Source of the DNA: Helopsaltes ochotensis
Lineage: Eukaryota; Chordata; Aves; Passeriformes; Locustellidae
Assembly: GCA_013400155.1 (NCBI GenBank)
Contig: VXBM01000670.1
Coordinates: forward strand, 398,057 to 462,056
Reading direction: 5' to 3'
Length of the DNA stretch: 64,000 bases
The notes beneath the pieces were generated by a model. The model made no database searches and was not told the DNA's origin. It was given only the letters and a program-made list of their open reading frames with translations. Shown here in pieces: positions 46,825 to 59,800 of this stretch (the stretch's first letter is position 1; every line of letters begins with the position of its first letter). The position numbers and the translations under genes were made by a program.

Positions 46825-49800
46825 CCATTATTTTTGTTGACTTTTTTATTATTTTAGTCACAGTGGTGGACTTCTATCAGTGACACAGCTAGAAGCCATA
46901 ACCATCCCATTTCAAGTCGCCTTGTTCCCTTTCTGGTCAGCAGACACTACTTGTTCATTTATGCATAATGCATTTCAGTGCCCAAAGCCCCATAATCTAT
47001 TGATATAAAATACAAAAACACAGTATTGCTCCCATTTTGATCATGCTTGCAAACAAATCTAACCCAACTCAGCATGTTTGTTTCAAGAGAATACTATATC
47101 CTAATTAAATTCTTGCAAAGATATAATTATGTAAAAAGCCTCAATGCATTTCATGTTAGCGCTTATTATTTTCTCTTAAACTTAAGTACTACTATGATTA
47201 AAATTTCATTATTAGCTATCAATTGACCCATCCCTGAACAGTTTGTAATACTTAAAAAACATCAACCTTCCTCCAATTTGTCCTCTTCTCTTGAATTTCG
47301 TAAACTGTGGTGTGCCTATTTATAACTGAAATACCTAATGGGAATAATTAAAACTTTAACAAATCAAACATTAGCAAAAAAACATGAAACAGCAACCAAA
47401 AAAGCAACAAGCCAACCTCCTCTCCACTCCTTTTTATATAGTTTCCTTTTAAACTCAATAGCAAAGCTGGGACACATACAGGAAATCAATTAATTTGCTA
47501 CTGCCTCTTTGCGGGGATTCATTAGCAGGCAAAGGAAAAGTAGCAGCAGGTATGGGATATGCAATTGCTGCCTGAATCTCTAACCAGAGGAATTTGAGCT
47601 GACAAAGAAAAATCAACTTCTAGCTGGGCTTTCCTATGGGGTTTCTATTCTTGCCTGTTTAACTTTAATAATGGCTAAGCAATAGAAAAATAAAGCAGCA
47701 GGAGAGGGTATTCCTGCGAGTCAGCTCAATCTCCACTGAAGTGGTAGTCACTGTCTACCTAAATCCCAGACACTACAGTGCTCTGGGACTGGGGGGAAAA
47801 AAAAATCAGCAAACCTAAAAAAAACCATTCCAAGCTATATAGCATATCCAAAAAGTTAGTCACGTCTAATCTCTTCTGTTTCTGAAGCATAAGTAACATC
47901 CTGCTACAAAAGTAACTTCCATAAACAGGAGTTTTGATTATTTTAAATTTCATCCTTTAAAGACAACCTTCCACCTGGACTCAGGTTGTTAAATCTCTTA
48001 AGAAAACTGAAGAATCCTGCAAAATTTTCAGAGGAATGTAAGTGCACTTCAGCTGATTCAATCGTCATCCTCAATGACTCCTAGATAGCAGAAGTCTCTT
48101 GTGGCTTTTCTTTAAAATCTGATGTAAAAAGTATCCTTTTTGGAGTAGGAGATTGGTGTTCGAAGTTGAGATTTAATTAAGCAGAGAAAGAAAGAAAAAA
48201 CCAAAACAAAACTACTTCCCCTTAAAATGATCACATTAACACAGAATAGTTGGGGTTTTTTACCTTTGGATTAGCAGTCATAGAATAAACAACACAACAA
48301 AAGAAACTGTTCTTTTAGAAATAGAAATCTGACTGGGTGCATAAAAGAAAAAAAAATCAGACTTAAGAACTATTCAAAATTAGTAGAGCTGCTAAAAAAT
48401 TTACAGTTACATTGCCACTGGCGATATTCAAATTGCTGGTAAGGGAGTACATTTTGAGATGAAATGAGGATATCTTCTCTGCTCCAGGAAAGAGATAGGT
48501 CTTGACTAGAAAAAACTGAGACAACATATACCCAATATCCAAATACCCTGCTTGTCTATCCAGCAGGCCACAGTTGACATTTCTTTTAAGCTCTCCACTT
48601 TCTTTCATGCACACAAGTACAAACAATGATGGATTATGTGCTATTTAAAATCAAACTGTGCATCTGGATTCAGATTAGGATTCTTTTCTTCCTTGCCTAT
48701 GAGCATATACAATATTGTGGGTGGTATAGAACCAAGTGATTGACTCTTAGTCAGCCTACAATGACAGGTGATTTCTTTAATATAGTATTTCCTGGCAGCT
48801 CCCTACTTCAACTCTGCATTTCAATCGCTTGGTTCTCTTCATACAAAAGACGTTGCTTTGCTAGTCTCTTGTTAGGATGTCCAGGAAAGATAGTTGAGCT
48901 AAAGTTGCTCTTTATTTGAATTTATATTTAGGAAACTTCACAGAATGCATAGAAAGGAGTGCAGCTTCAGAAGAAGGAACCAGCAATTTTCTATATACCC
49001 ATCCTAGGGTGCTGTGTATTTTGTATATAGTAATGACTTAAGGACATTGGAAAGGTAGAATTAGTTAAAAATCTTCACTGAAACATTATTCATGATTGGT
49101 TTAATCTAGCTAGAATCTAGTTACAGCACTACCTTTGTCTCCTGCAGTTAGTTTCATTACAGTGACTATATCTGCATTTCGCTTCCAATACACACAGCTA
49201 GCATCTGTGCTCTTAATGAGGTTCACTAGACAATATTGGTATCCCATTTTTGATTGCTTTTTTTCTGGTGAAATTTCTGGTGAAATCTTCCATATTGGCA
49301 ATATGCTTCAGATAAGTTATTTCAGGAAGATGAAGAAAAAACATCAACCAGTCATGTCTAACAATGAAAATGGGTGTCACTATTTTTCTCATTTAGAAAG
49401 TCAAGTTTGTTGAACTGTGTGGTTTATAGTCCTTAGCATCTCTGCACATCTGTGCAGACTATAAAAATCTGTCCAACTGAAAAATAGAGTCTAACAACAT
49501 CAGCTGTGATATTATCATAGATTGCATCATAATATATACACATAACAAGAGAATTATTATTATTTGCATAACATAACATAACATCAGTTTTTTAGAGTTT
49601 CCTGGACTTTTATTGCTTGGCTTGACAATTTTACTGTTTCAAGAATACTGGGGTTTTTTTTCTAGTAATTACTCCTAATACAAAAATGATAGGGTTTTGA
49701 GTTAGCTTGATTTGGACTTGAAACTGTGGAAGAAAAATAACAGGGTTAATCTCAAAGTAATTAATTTATTTACAGACATATACTCAAAGTCCCATTTCTC

Positions 49801-49900
49801 TCCATAGTAGAATTAGTGCACTCACGAGAGTCCCACACCAACATTTTCCTCCTCAGCGAGATACATGGTTTTCTGCCTCTTGAACTCCATTCCTTAAAAG

Positions 49901-49920
49901 AAAAAAAAAAAAAAAAAAAA
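49901..49920. repeat. Poly-A run
   Basis: Twenty A preceded by AAAAG; no retroposon body to the left. Confidence 0.9.
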
Positions 49921-51849
49921 TCCATAGTCCTCTATAGTTTTCCGTATAGTTTATTAGACTGAAAATCACTCTCTTGTCACTTTATGCTATATATATACAA
50001 CCAATTACTGAAACTGGAACCTCATAGTTTCTATATCTTACAAGTGTAAGACTTAGCTTTTGTTTTAATAATTTTATTGAAGTTATTGAAAACCAAGCTA
50101 GCAATTTGCAGTGTTTAGATGATAATGTATGAATTTTACACAAGAATTCTGCTTTGAAAACAGGGTATCTTAGGATGTTTCAGGCTAAGCCTTGAAATTA
50201 GCCTGTTATTTCAAAGAGCTTGGCTGCAAATAATAGCATTCAAAGTTCTTTGTTACAGTGTTAAAGTCAACACAGTTCTGGAAATTTAGAAGGCAGTGAG
50301 TAGGAGCAGTGGAAGACCCAGAAACACTCATTACAAATCTAGAGATGTTTCTCAGGCATCATCTGCCCTTACCTTTGTGAGGTTACATGAAGATTAACCA
50401 GAAAATATGTTTTTCCATCTCAAAGAGCAGCAGGGGGTAGAATAATGGATAAAGTGAGCATCAGATGTACTTTTGAAAGGGAAGGTAACTGAATAGTACT
50501 TCAGGAAGCAAAAGCAAGAGATTTAGCCACAAGTTAGTTGGTCAAATAATTTTTTCTGCCTAAAGAATAAAATGGAAATTAACACTTAAGTACTTAAATA
50601 ATTCTTGTTTCCCTGATAAGATACATATATAGACAAATACCCAATTAAAAGATTAATTGATGTAAAACAGGTCTCTCTCTCTCCTTTTTTTTTCTTTTTT
50701 TTCTCTTTTTTTTCCCCATTGCTCTCGTGTTTTATTTTATGAACTCAGTAACATTTTCAAGCATTTAATTAAAGCAGAATGATTACACTTTTGATCTGAA
50801 GTAATTTTTGAAAATTAATCACTGGAAACTAAGGCCAGGAACACTTTTGAATGCCAGGATGCAGGACAGAGCCTGGATTTTAGAGAGCTTCTAGCAGTAT
50901 GCTAGTGATATCTGTGAGTTTGATTTCAGATCCATGCTTTTCCTATGATAAGGTCAATTACAGCAACCAAGTAAATGATGCAATATGTTTATATATGGGA
51001 GCATTTGACCAGAGAAATAGACCATTAAGTCTGCATTGCAATGCACATGAACACACATCTACCTCATGTATTTCAAAGGCTGTTATAAGACTACACAAAG
51101 AAGCCTTGCCAAGGCACCCAGCTCGAGCTGAACAGCTGTGCTTTTGTTGCCACAGACAGACATGAGTGAACTCCTAGCAGCAGATTACTCATGTTACCCA
51201 TCAGTCAGTCACTTTCCATGAGTTTGAACAAAGGCACCTGTTCTTGTTGTTGTCACAGCATTGTTCCACTCTGTCAAACTATGCTTTCCTGACTGCTTTC
51301 AGATCTGAGAACTATGCAGCAGGGCAATATGGAGCTGCAATGATGAGGGCATTTTTTGCAAAAATTACTTTTTTGATGCAAACAGACCTGTAATTCAAGC
51401 CATATGCAGTATCCATCTTCCTCTTCACAGAGGATTAACTTTTAATTTTATTTTCCTACTGCAGCACATCACTTAAATGCAGAAGTAAATTATTACTTCT
51501 AATCCCACATACTCTCCATAAAGAACACAGAATCACAAAGAGAAGTGTTCAGATCTTCAGCAACATCGGATAACTTTTAATCCTTGTTTCCCTTCAGCAA
51601 GTCTGATTCAATTTTTAATTACTAACATCTTATTTTCCACAAGTTCCCTGCTTAAATCAGAAACTCAGAAAGGACAGTAAATGCTTCCTTGTTGACTAGT
51701 CAATATTTTCCTTACTATTCACCAGTCATTTTGTGACCTTAAATTTTATTTATTACCTGCTGTTCAGGCTCTGCCATGAAGACAGAATTATTAATTCCCT
51801 TAATAGATTTTTTTCTATAGCCCTCATTATTCTGGTATCCAAGTACTTC

Positions 51850-52029
51850 ACAAAAAAACCCCAAACAAACAAAAAACAAACAAAACAAACCAAACCAAAC
51901 CACACAAAAACCCCAAAACCAAACCAAACAAACAATCCCAACCAAAAAACGAAACAAAACAGACCCTAAAAAACTCCACCAAAACCCCAAACAAAAGAAA
52001 CAAAACAAACAAACAAATAAACAAAAAAA
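51850..52029. repeat. A/C-rich low-complexity tract, longest of its kind here
   Basis: About 180 bases nearly without G or T, made of AAAC, AACC and AAAACCCC variants. On the minus strand it encodes a phenylalanine/tryptophan/cysteine/glycine-rich frame (51739-52230) that is an artefact of composition. Confidence 0.9.
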
Positions 52030-55000
52030 GAGTAATGGCTTCAAAATCTCATGAAATAAAAAAAATATCTGTCCCATTTTATAGACCTGGAACCGAGGAC
52101 AAAAAATGTATAATGTATGGGACTTCAGAGTAACCAAATTCAGGCAGGTGTGCAGATCTTCATAGACCACCACAACCTTGCCTTTCCATACTGTCACTTT
52201 GAACAGTTTCATCTCCAGCCCTTGCAACAATGCTATTATTACATGAAGATTGTCTTTATTATTCCAACAGACTTTCTGTACAGCAAAATATTTGGACCTG
52301 ATCCTGTCTGATTCTTACGGTTATTTTCTCTTTTAGGATTTCGCGTAATTAAAGAGAGTCTGCCCTTGTGGTATAACCTCTAACTGGAAGCACTGGTTTA
52401 TAATTTGCATCCTAAACTATCCCAGTCACCTGCCTCCAAAGACCCTGTAAGCACTAAAAGATCCATCCTGATGATAAGTTTTTTCCTGATAGTTCTAGCA
52501 AAAACTCAATTTTCAAAATTCAAGAAACACCTTGAGGAAGAAAAAGGAACCAACTGTGTTAGTTTGAGGTATTCACCCTTCTCTCTCATCCCCCTGAAGA
52601 AAATGGCCATAAAAGATGGAAGCTAAGTATAGCATAACAAGAGTCCAGAAACAACTGAAGCATTACTGCTGAAAGCCAGGCAGAATCAACACACTGTTCA
52701 TCAATCTCACTAAAGGATTCTTTTATTCCCAAAAAGGAATAGCCAAAGGCTGTTCTACACTAAGATATTATTTCTCCTTGCTTACACCTAAACAAAGCAT
52801 GTTTGAGAAGAAGTGGGTTACATCGAGCCTTTTGCTGCCTCAGTGAATAGACAGAAGGCAGGGATGGCACATGGTAGCTGGATTCTTTCACCAGCTTCCT
52901 TAATTTTACAGATATCTTTAGCTCTTCAGTTGCAGTAAGTATGTAGATGCCTTAGACCAAATTCATAGATTTGCTGTCTGTAAATAAGGTGTCACACTTC
53001 AATTATTTTTACACAATCAAGAGCTATCAGACTCAAACACCTTATTCAGGACAGGATAAGGCAGCATCTAAAACTACATGTTCACTGACTACACAGCCTT
53101 TACAGCTAGTCTTCCAAGCTCTGAAGACAGAAAAGATGACTGTCGGTTTACTTTCAAAGCATAAGCAATCAGACTGTAGGCAAGTCTAAAATATCACCAC
53201 CCATATTTCTAGGCAAAAAAGCCTAACCTAAAAAAAGATGCCAGCATATTCAGTGCTATAAAAAAAAAAAAAGCAGCCCTCTTTAATGCATCCAAATTCA
53301 GGAAAAAAATGTACAATTCCTAGTCAATTTTTTGCAAATCTTTAGAAGGAGATGCTCACTTAAAAACAAACAAATAAACAAACAAACCCCCAAACCCCCA
53401 GTCCTCTTGAGCATTAACCTAGTCACGATTCTTTTTCTCCAACTTTTAGGTTAAAAACCCTTTGCTTCTGTTTGTCAAATCAGTCCTCTCTATTGTCCTT
53501 TAAAATATAGGATAGAAATTACAATAATAGTAGATAAATCCTCTAGGCACTGCAGCAACAGCAAATATAATGATATCTAGGAGCCTGGACTAAGGAAAAG
53601 CCTGTTAAAAACTGGAGAACAGCACAGGTGTGGCAGTAGCAGAGCTAATGAGCAGCACATGTTTTCAGTTAAAACCCTTAATTTAGAGTCCCTTCTAAGC
53701 CAGGAAAAATTTTGAGAATGGAGATAACAGGTAATCAATGACCCTGTCAGCTAAGAAATCAAGACTGGAACTCAGTTTTATTGCCAGTGTATTGCTAGGC
53801 CAGTCCTTAATGAGTCATTTTTTTATTTATTCCATGGAAAAAAAGTGATGCTTTTATAGTCACGTCATCTAGAAAGAATTTCCAAGAGAAACAGCAGAAA
53901 GGTTTTGAATGGTTGCATATAGTCATAGTGCTTTATACACCTTGTACTATATCTTTTTAGCTTATTTTACCTAGAGGCTAAGAACAGGATTAGTGCAATA
54001 GAGGCTGAATAAAATTTTTCTTGTATATGCCCATTAATTGTCCCATCTTAGGTTTAACCTGTGTCATTAAATTCCATGCCAAAATGATCAAAAGCTTATT
54101 CATGTGATCAGAAGAGGTTTGGTCTTATTCCACTGCTGCACAGACAACTAAAAGTCCAGCAGATTTTTGCACACTCACACCGCAGCTTCTGATAATCAAG
54201 GGAAAGCATGTGGGCAACCCGCTGTGACAGAGAACTTTAAACAGCAATTAATAGGCAATTGCTTCCAGCTTCTCCCTCTGTTTCATCCTCTCAGAGATGG
54301 AGAAGAAAGGATGGAGCACATATTCACGAAGAAACAGGAAAATGTGGAGACAAGGCAGAAAAAAAAAAAAAAATGGGACAAATAAAATGTGAGAGTCCTG
54401 CAAAGCAGGAGGAAGCATCTACATATATGATATGTCTGATTCTCTAAAGTATCTATGCCCTTTCCTAAGGGCTTTTACAGGAAAGATTTTAAAACCTTTT
54501 CCTAAGGATGCCACCATTGCTTCTACAAAAGAATGGGAGATTTTGGAAGAAAACCTTTGCATGATGGAAGGATCATTTTACACCTGGAAACATCTTTATA
54601 CTTTCCTAATCCTAAATTCCCTCACTATTACCAAGTGGAAAGAACTGCATAAGTGGTATTGCACCATTTCATAGTCAAAACCTAAGCTGAGTTTTAAGAG
54701 GGGCCTCAGGGAAAGCTCTGCTGAGACACCCTTGGCTGAGGTCATCCAGTTTGGCAGCACAGACCCACTCTGGCTCCGCAGGCATTTGTTGCCTCCTGCC
54801 GCCCAGCAGTTGTGATGGCTTCCTAATTTATGGAAGGGTGGCTAATTTCCAAGGTAAACAAGGACAAATTTAGCTTCTAGTGTCAAAGAGGATCACAAAT
54901 TATAGAAATTAACACCCAAGTCATTATGAGCTACATGCCCAAATATTGAATATGATGGTAAAAGAGGTCAAATATCAGCTTGAATGAGTTTCTGGAGTGT

Positions 55001-56711
55001 GGATTTTGCTCAAATGGAGGCTACAAACGCAGTATACATGGAGGGATTATCCCTCCACCCCCTGGGTGCTCAACACTGAGGATATCCTATTACATCTCAT
55101 GATGCCTCTTTGACTGTTAACTTTATTAGGAACTAGACAGATCTCCACGTTGGCAGGTCTGCACATTGCTTCATCAGAGAACTCATTCTTCCTTGCTTAA
55201 AGCGAGTATTTAAAGCCTACAAAAATTATTTGTATTTCTGGGTCAGAGAAATGCAGGTGACAAACTGATGAGAAGCTTATGCCTCATAAATATCCACATG
55301 CTTTTTAAAAATATTTAGTAGATTTTAAAAGTCCTACATAAGCAAAGGTTGCGTTTTCACCGATACTCCATTGACAAATACATAGTGGTTCCTTGATTAT
55401 TGTCTGAGTTCTTTTTCTCTTTTGCTAATAATTTCATTAGAAATAGACTTGGGAGAATCCCCTGGGGTTGTTTGTTCTGGTCCATAGAAAAAAACTGTTT
55501 TTGTAAAATGGGGTAGAGATGACTGTGTCTTGCAAGTGTGGGAAATTATTTCTCTTGCTTTAATTTTTACATAAACATGTTTTTAGAAAGATGGATTGCT
55601 TTTTATGGGATAACTTCAAAATATATTAAATGCCATAAATCTTTGTCTGCAGAGATCATATTCAGGAGAGATAGATTCTAAATGAGTAGATTTCATTAAT
55701 GCAGAGAAGTTGAAAACAGTCATGGCAAAAGATCTTTTAGAAGTGACTGCAAATGAAATGTTTGTGCTAAACTTTTTTCGTGACCCCTTACCACACATCC
55801 AATCCTTATTCAATCCCACTTACTAGAAATTGAAAAGTTTGCTTTCTGCAAAATACGGCATTTTTAGATATTAAACTTTCTTGTAGAGTATTAGATTTTT
55901 GGTTTATCTCATCTGGATGTTTGCCAGAATACTTAGTGCATGTGTTTCTCTAGCTAGATAAATAGATAATGACCAACTACTTCAGCTATTGGCCTGAAAA
56001 TCAATGGTCTTAAAAAGCCATCAGGTAAACAATGAAACTCTGTAGACATTTGTTTTTGTTGCCTACCAATGTAAGTGTGACTAGTGCATAAATCCTACAC
56101 ACAAGCAAATAATAAATATTATAGCTATGGACTCTAATAAACAAAGACAGTGGCAACTATGAGGCTCAGTAATTTCAGTCCTGTACACTTTTATTTGATT
56201 CTCCCAGTGCTCACCTAACTCAGACTGTTTTCTTCACCACAATAGCTGGAGGGAACTATAAAATGTAGGAACATACAATTCTGTCTGTTTCAGCACCAGG
56301 TTCACAATGAAGCTCATGGATGCCGATGACATCAAAAGTTACTTGTGTATGAGATGAAAAGTGTTCCCTTGGTTTTCTGGCATAGGTATATGCACACAAG
56401 ATTCTTGGATCATAAAAAATAAGGTATTGGCTCCTTGGTTAAAGATAAGTCATAAGTCCTGCAAAAATTTCTCTGAGCAGAATTTACCTGTGTTTCTCTG
56501 AGACTATGTTCAGAGGCTAACATAAGCTTCTATAGAGTAAAAGACTGCAAGGAATTTTCTTGATTAAAATAAAAATAAATAACTTTTTTAACAACTACAG
56601 ATAAAGGATATAAAATTTATTCTCACTTCTAGTAACTTCTCCAGTGTCTTCAAAACACTTTTTTCTTAAACAATTTATTTGTTCTATTTAGTGTATCTAC
56701 CAGGTTATCCA
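52030..56711. other. AT-rich intergenic sequence
   Basis: No gene or named repeat recognised. An A/C-rich AAAC repeat lies at 53361-53400, and A runs near 53260-53271 and 54359-54373. The GC-richer segment 54690-54850 has no repeat termini or open frame. Overlapping plus-strand frames at 54167-54674 are featureless. Confidence 0.5.
53361..53400. repeat. AAAC/CCCCAAA low-complexity tract
   Basis: AAACAAACAAATAAACAAAC followed by CCCCCAAACCCCCA. Confidence 0.85.
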
Positions 56712-56991
56712 TTTTTTGGTGCTTTTATTATTTATTATTATTTATTATTATGTTGTACTTTTTAAATAGCTTTTTAATGTATTAATTGCATTTAAAGTAA
56801 TATTATTAGTTAGCTGTGACAGGATGAACTGCTCTATTTTTCCTAATTAATTATTATCTGTTATATTCTGCAAATGTGTGCATTTCAGAATAAATTTTAC
56901 TTTCCCCTCAGGGTATCTCTAATATTATTTTAGATTTAAGGTGTGATTTCAACATCAACTCTGTATCTGAAATAAATAAGATTTTTTTCTC

Positions 56992-57002
56992 TTACTACTA
57001 CT

Positions 57003-57060
<58 letters not shown>
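56992..57060. repeat. CTA trinucleotide microsatellite (left copy)
   Basis: About 69 bp of TAC/CTA units, interrupted once by CCACCA. The copy at 58326-58394 has the same length and the same interruption. Confidence 0.95.
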
Positions 57061-57749
57061 AAATTCCATGGCCCTTATTTTAACTTGTCAGTGCAGCATA
57101 TTGAGACTTATCTGTATTTGTTCTGTCATTAACTGGTGTTAGCTGCAATAGTAATCATCTAAAGGTTAAGGCACTACTGCCTAAGCTTTTTCAGCTCTTC
57201 TCTGTGGATATTACACATAGTTAAGATTTAAGAAACTAAACAGCAGTAGGTTTTGTGAATGGGGGTCAAGTAAAGGCTGCAGTGGAACTCTCAAACTTTA
57301 GCTGTAAACTGATGAACAGCAAATTTCTTCAAGAATAACAGCACACTGGCACCACCAGCAAGGAACTGCACTAGTTGAAGGGCCTGGAAGGTTGATCCTT
57401 TTTGCTTAAGACAAATGCTTTAGACCTTTGGACCCAAAAGCAGTCAGCAGTCAGATTGCATCTGTGACCAAGCAGCAATATTCATGATCAACAGAGAAAG
57501 GAAGAGAGGTGCACATCAGGGAGATAGGGTGAAAGACCATCCTTTACAGGGCAAAATAATTTTGAAATGAGGTTAAGTCCACATCTGAAATTTCAGTATT
57601 TGTGACTCCTCCAAGTAGTTTTATATAAACAACATATTTTTATGAAAATTAATAGAACCTCAAGAATGAGTTAATCATAGCAAAACAGTGCTATGATTAT
57701 AAAATCAATTATAAAATCATCACTTAAAAATACTCCTGCCTCAAAAAAC

Positions 57750-58044
57750 TGTCATGGTTTGACACTGGCCCAACACCAGGCACCCATGAGAATCACTCAC
57801 TCACCCTGCCACAGCTGCGTAAGGAGAAAAAAAAAATAATAAAGGGTTCATGAGCTGAGATAAGGACTGGGAGAAACACTTCAAGGGCAAAATAGGCTCA
57901 ACTTCAGGTTAAAAAGTGACTTTATTATTAGCAGAAACAGAGGAGGATAATGAGAAGTAAAATAAGCCCTTAAAACGCCCTTTCCCACCCAGCCCCTTCC
58001 TCCTTCCCACTGACAGTGCAGGGAGACAGGGAATGGGGTTTTTT
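57750..58044 (-). mobile_element. Partial LTR within the left duplicate
   Basis: The 295-bp 3' terminal part of the LTR found whole at 59084-60136, cut off at the N. It starts TGTCATGGTTTGACACTGGC on the plus strand and contains the antisense AATAAA at 57921-57926. It has no existence independent of the duplication. Confidence 0.9.
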
Positions 58045-58045
58045 N
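58045..58045. other. Single ambiguous base at the duplication junction
   Basis: One N lies exactly between the T6 that ends the left copy and the T6 that starts the right copy. Confidence 0.99.
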
Positions 58046-58325
58046 TTTTTTGGTGCTTTTATTATTTATTATTATTTATTATTATGTTGTACTTTTTAAA
58101 TAGCTTTTTAATGTATTAATTGCATTTAAAGTAATATTATTAGTTAGCTGTGACAGGATGAACTGCTCTATTTTTCCTAATTAATTATTATCTGTTATAT
58201 TCTGCAAATGTGTGCATTTCAGAATAAATTTTACTTTCCCCTCAGGGTATCTCTAATATTATTTTAGATTTAAGGTGTGATTTCAACATCAACTCTGTAT
58301 CTGAAATAAATAAGATTTTTTTCTC

Positions 58326-58336
58326 TTACTACTACT

Positions 58337-58394
<58 letters not shown>
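58326..58394. repeat. CTA trinucleotide microsatellite (right copy)
   Basis: Same length and same CCACCA interruption as 56992-57060. Microsatellites mutate quickly, so identity here argues for a very recent event or for an artefact. Confidence 0.95.
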
Positions 58395-59254
58395 AAATTC
58401 CATGGCCCTTATTTTAACTTGTCAGTGCAGCATATTGAGACTTATCTGTATTTGTTCTGTCATTAACTGGTGTTAGCTGCAATAGTAATCATCTAAAGGT
58501 TAAGGCACTACTGCCTAAGCTTTTTCAGCTCTTCTCTGTGGATATTACACATAGTTAAGATTTAAGAAACTAAACAGCAGTAGGTTTTGTGAATGGGGGT
58601 CAAGTAAAGGCTGCAGTGGAACTCTCAAACTTTAGCTGTAAACTGATGAACAGCAAATTTCTTCAAGAATAACAGCACACTGGCACCACCAGCAAGGAAC
58701 TGCACTAGTTGAAGGGCCTGGAAGGTTGATCCTTTTTGCTTAAGACAAATGCTTTAGACCTTTGGACCCAAAAGCAGTCAGCAGTCAGATTGCATCTGTG
58801 ACCAAGCAGCAATATTCATGATCAACAGAGAAAGGAAGAGAGGTGCACATCAGGGAGATAGGGTGAAAGACCATCCTTTACAGGGCAAAATAATTTTGAA
58901 ATGAGGTTAAGTCCACATCTGAAATTTCAGTATTTGTGACTCCTCCAAGTAGTTTTATATAAACAACATATTTTTATGAAAATTAATAGAACCTCAAGAA
59001 TGAGTTAATCATAGCAAAACAGTGCTATGATTATAAAATCAATTATAAAATCATCACTTAAAAATACTCCTGCCTCAAAAAACTGTCATGGTTTGACACT
59101 GGCCCAACACCAGGCACCCATGAGAATCACTCACTCACCCTGCCACAGCTGCGTAAGGAGAAAAAAAAAATAATAAAGGGTTCATGAGCTGAGATAAGGA
59201 CTGGGAGAAACACTTCAAGGGCAAAATAGGCTCAACTTCAGGTTAAAAAGTGAC

Positions 59255-59260
59255 TTTATT
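59255..59260 (-). promoter_or_regulatory. LTR polyadenylation signal
   Basis: Minus-strand AATAAA in GCTAATAATAAAGTCAC, about 170 bases before the LTR 3' end, in the segment shared with the LTR at 8148-9550. Confidence 0.55.
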
Positions 59261-59719
59261 ATTAGCAGAAACAGAGGAGGATAATGAGAAGTAAAATAAG
59301 CCCTTAAAACGCCCTTTCCCACCCAGCCCCTTCCTCCTTCCCACTGACAGTGCAGGGAGACAGGGAATGGGGTTTTTTTGGTTCGGTTCATCACGGAATT
59401 TTTTTTCAATGGTGCGGGAAAGGAATTCCCCAATTTTGGAGGCCCAGGGTCCCACCCACAGGAGAGTTCCCGGGACCTTCCCCGGCGTGGTTCCACTCTC
59501 ACGAGCAGCGGCCGAACCGCACCCGCTGCAGTGCGAGTCCCTCCCGCGGGCAGACAGCGCTCCCAAAACCGCGGCACTGTGGCTCTCTCTGCCACGGGCT
59601 GCAGCCCTCCAAGGACAGGATGCTCCAGCCTGGAAGCACGGTCCCCTCTCTCCACCGGGTCTCCCACTGGATCACAGCCTCCTCCAGGCATCCGCTGCTC
59701 CGGCATGGGCACCTCCCCC

Positions 59720-59800
59720 ACGGGCTGTGGGTGGATCTCTGCATCCCCTGTGGATCCCACGGGCTGTGGGTGGATCTCTGCATCCCCCGTGGATCCCATG
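59720..59800. repeat. 39-bp tandem repeat inside the LTR
   Basis: Units start at 59720 and 59759 with ACGGGCTGTGGGTGGATC, and a third, partial unit starts at 59798 with ATGGGCTGCAGGG. The first two differ by one base (CCCCTGTGG against CCCCCGTGG). Confidence 0.9.

Larger units (their letters stand above)
44609..51849. other. AT-rich intergenic sequence, low-complexity tracts only
   Basis: More than 7 kb without a recognised gene, LTR or CR1. Contents: an AAAAT-type microsatellite at about 44919-44938, the GAGCTCTG direct repeat near 44976-44996, a G/T-rich tract at 46780-46824, an ACATA microrepeat near 49566-49583, a 20-base A run at 49901-49920 and a T/C tract near 50683-50715. Open frames are under 95 codons and lack features. 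Confidence 0.5.
56712..58044 (+). repeat. Tandem duplication, left copy (1,334-bp period)
   Basis: Every position compared here recurs exactly 1,334 bp to the right (58046-59378), including the interrupted CTA microsatellite and all A and T runs; I saw no mismatch. The copy starts in T6 followed by GGTGC and ends in GGGGT6, where a single N (58045) precedes the second copy. Its last 295 bp (57750-58044) are the 3' end of the minus-strand LTR that is complete in the right copy. Whether this is a very recent real duplication or an assembly error is discussed in the findings. Confidence 0.95.
58046..59379 (+). repeat. Tandem duplication, right copy
   Basis: Exact repeat of 56712-58044 as far as I can compare by eye. 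It continues without interruption into the rest of the LTR (59380-60136). Confidence 0.95.

Noticed and set aside
51739..52230. 163-codon minus-strand frame rich in F, W, C and G, membrane-protein-like
   Set aside because: Its length comes from the A/C-rich low-complexity tract; the hydrophobic appearance is compositional.
56992..58394. CRISPR-like spaced repeats
   Set aside because: The repeats are a trinucleotide microsatellite seen twice because of the 1,334-bp duplication; no repeat-spacer pattern anywhere in the window.
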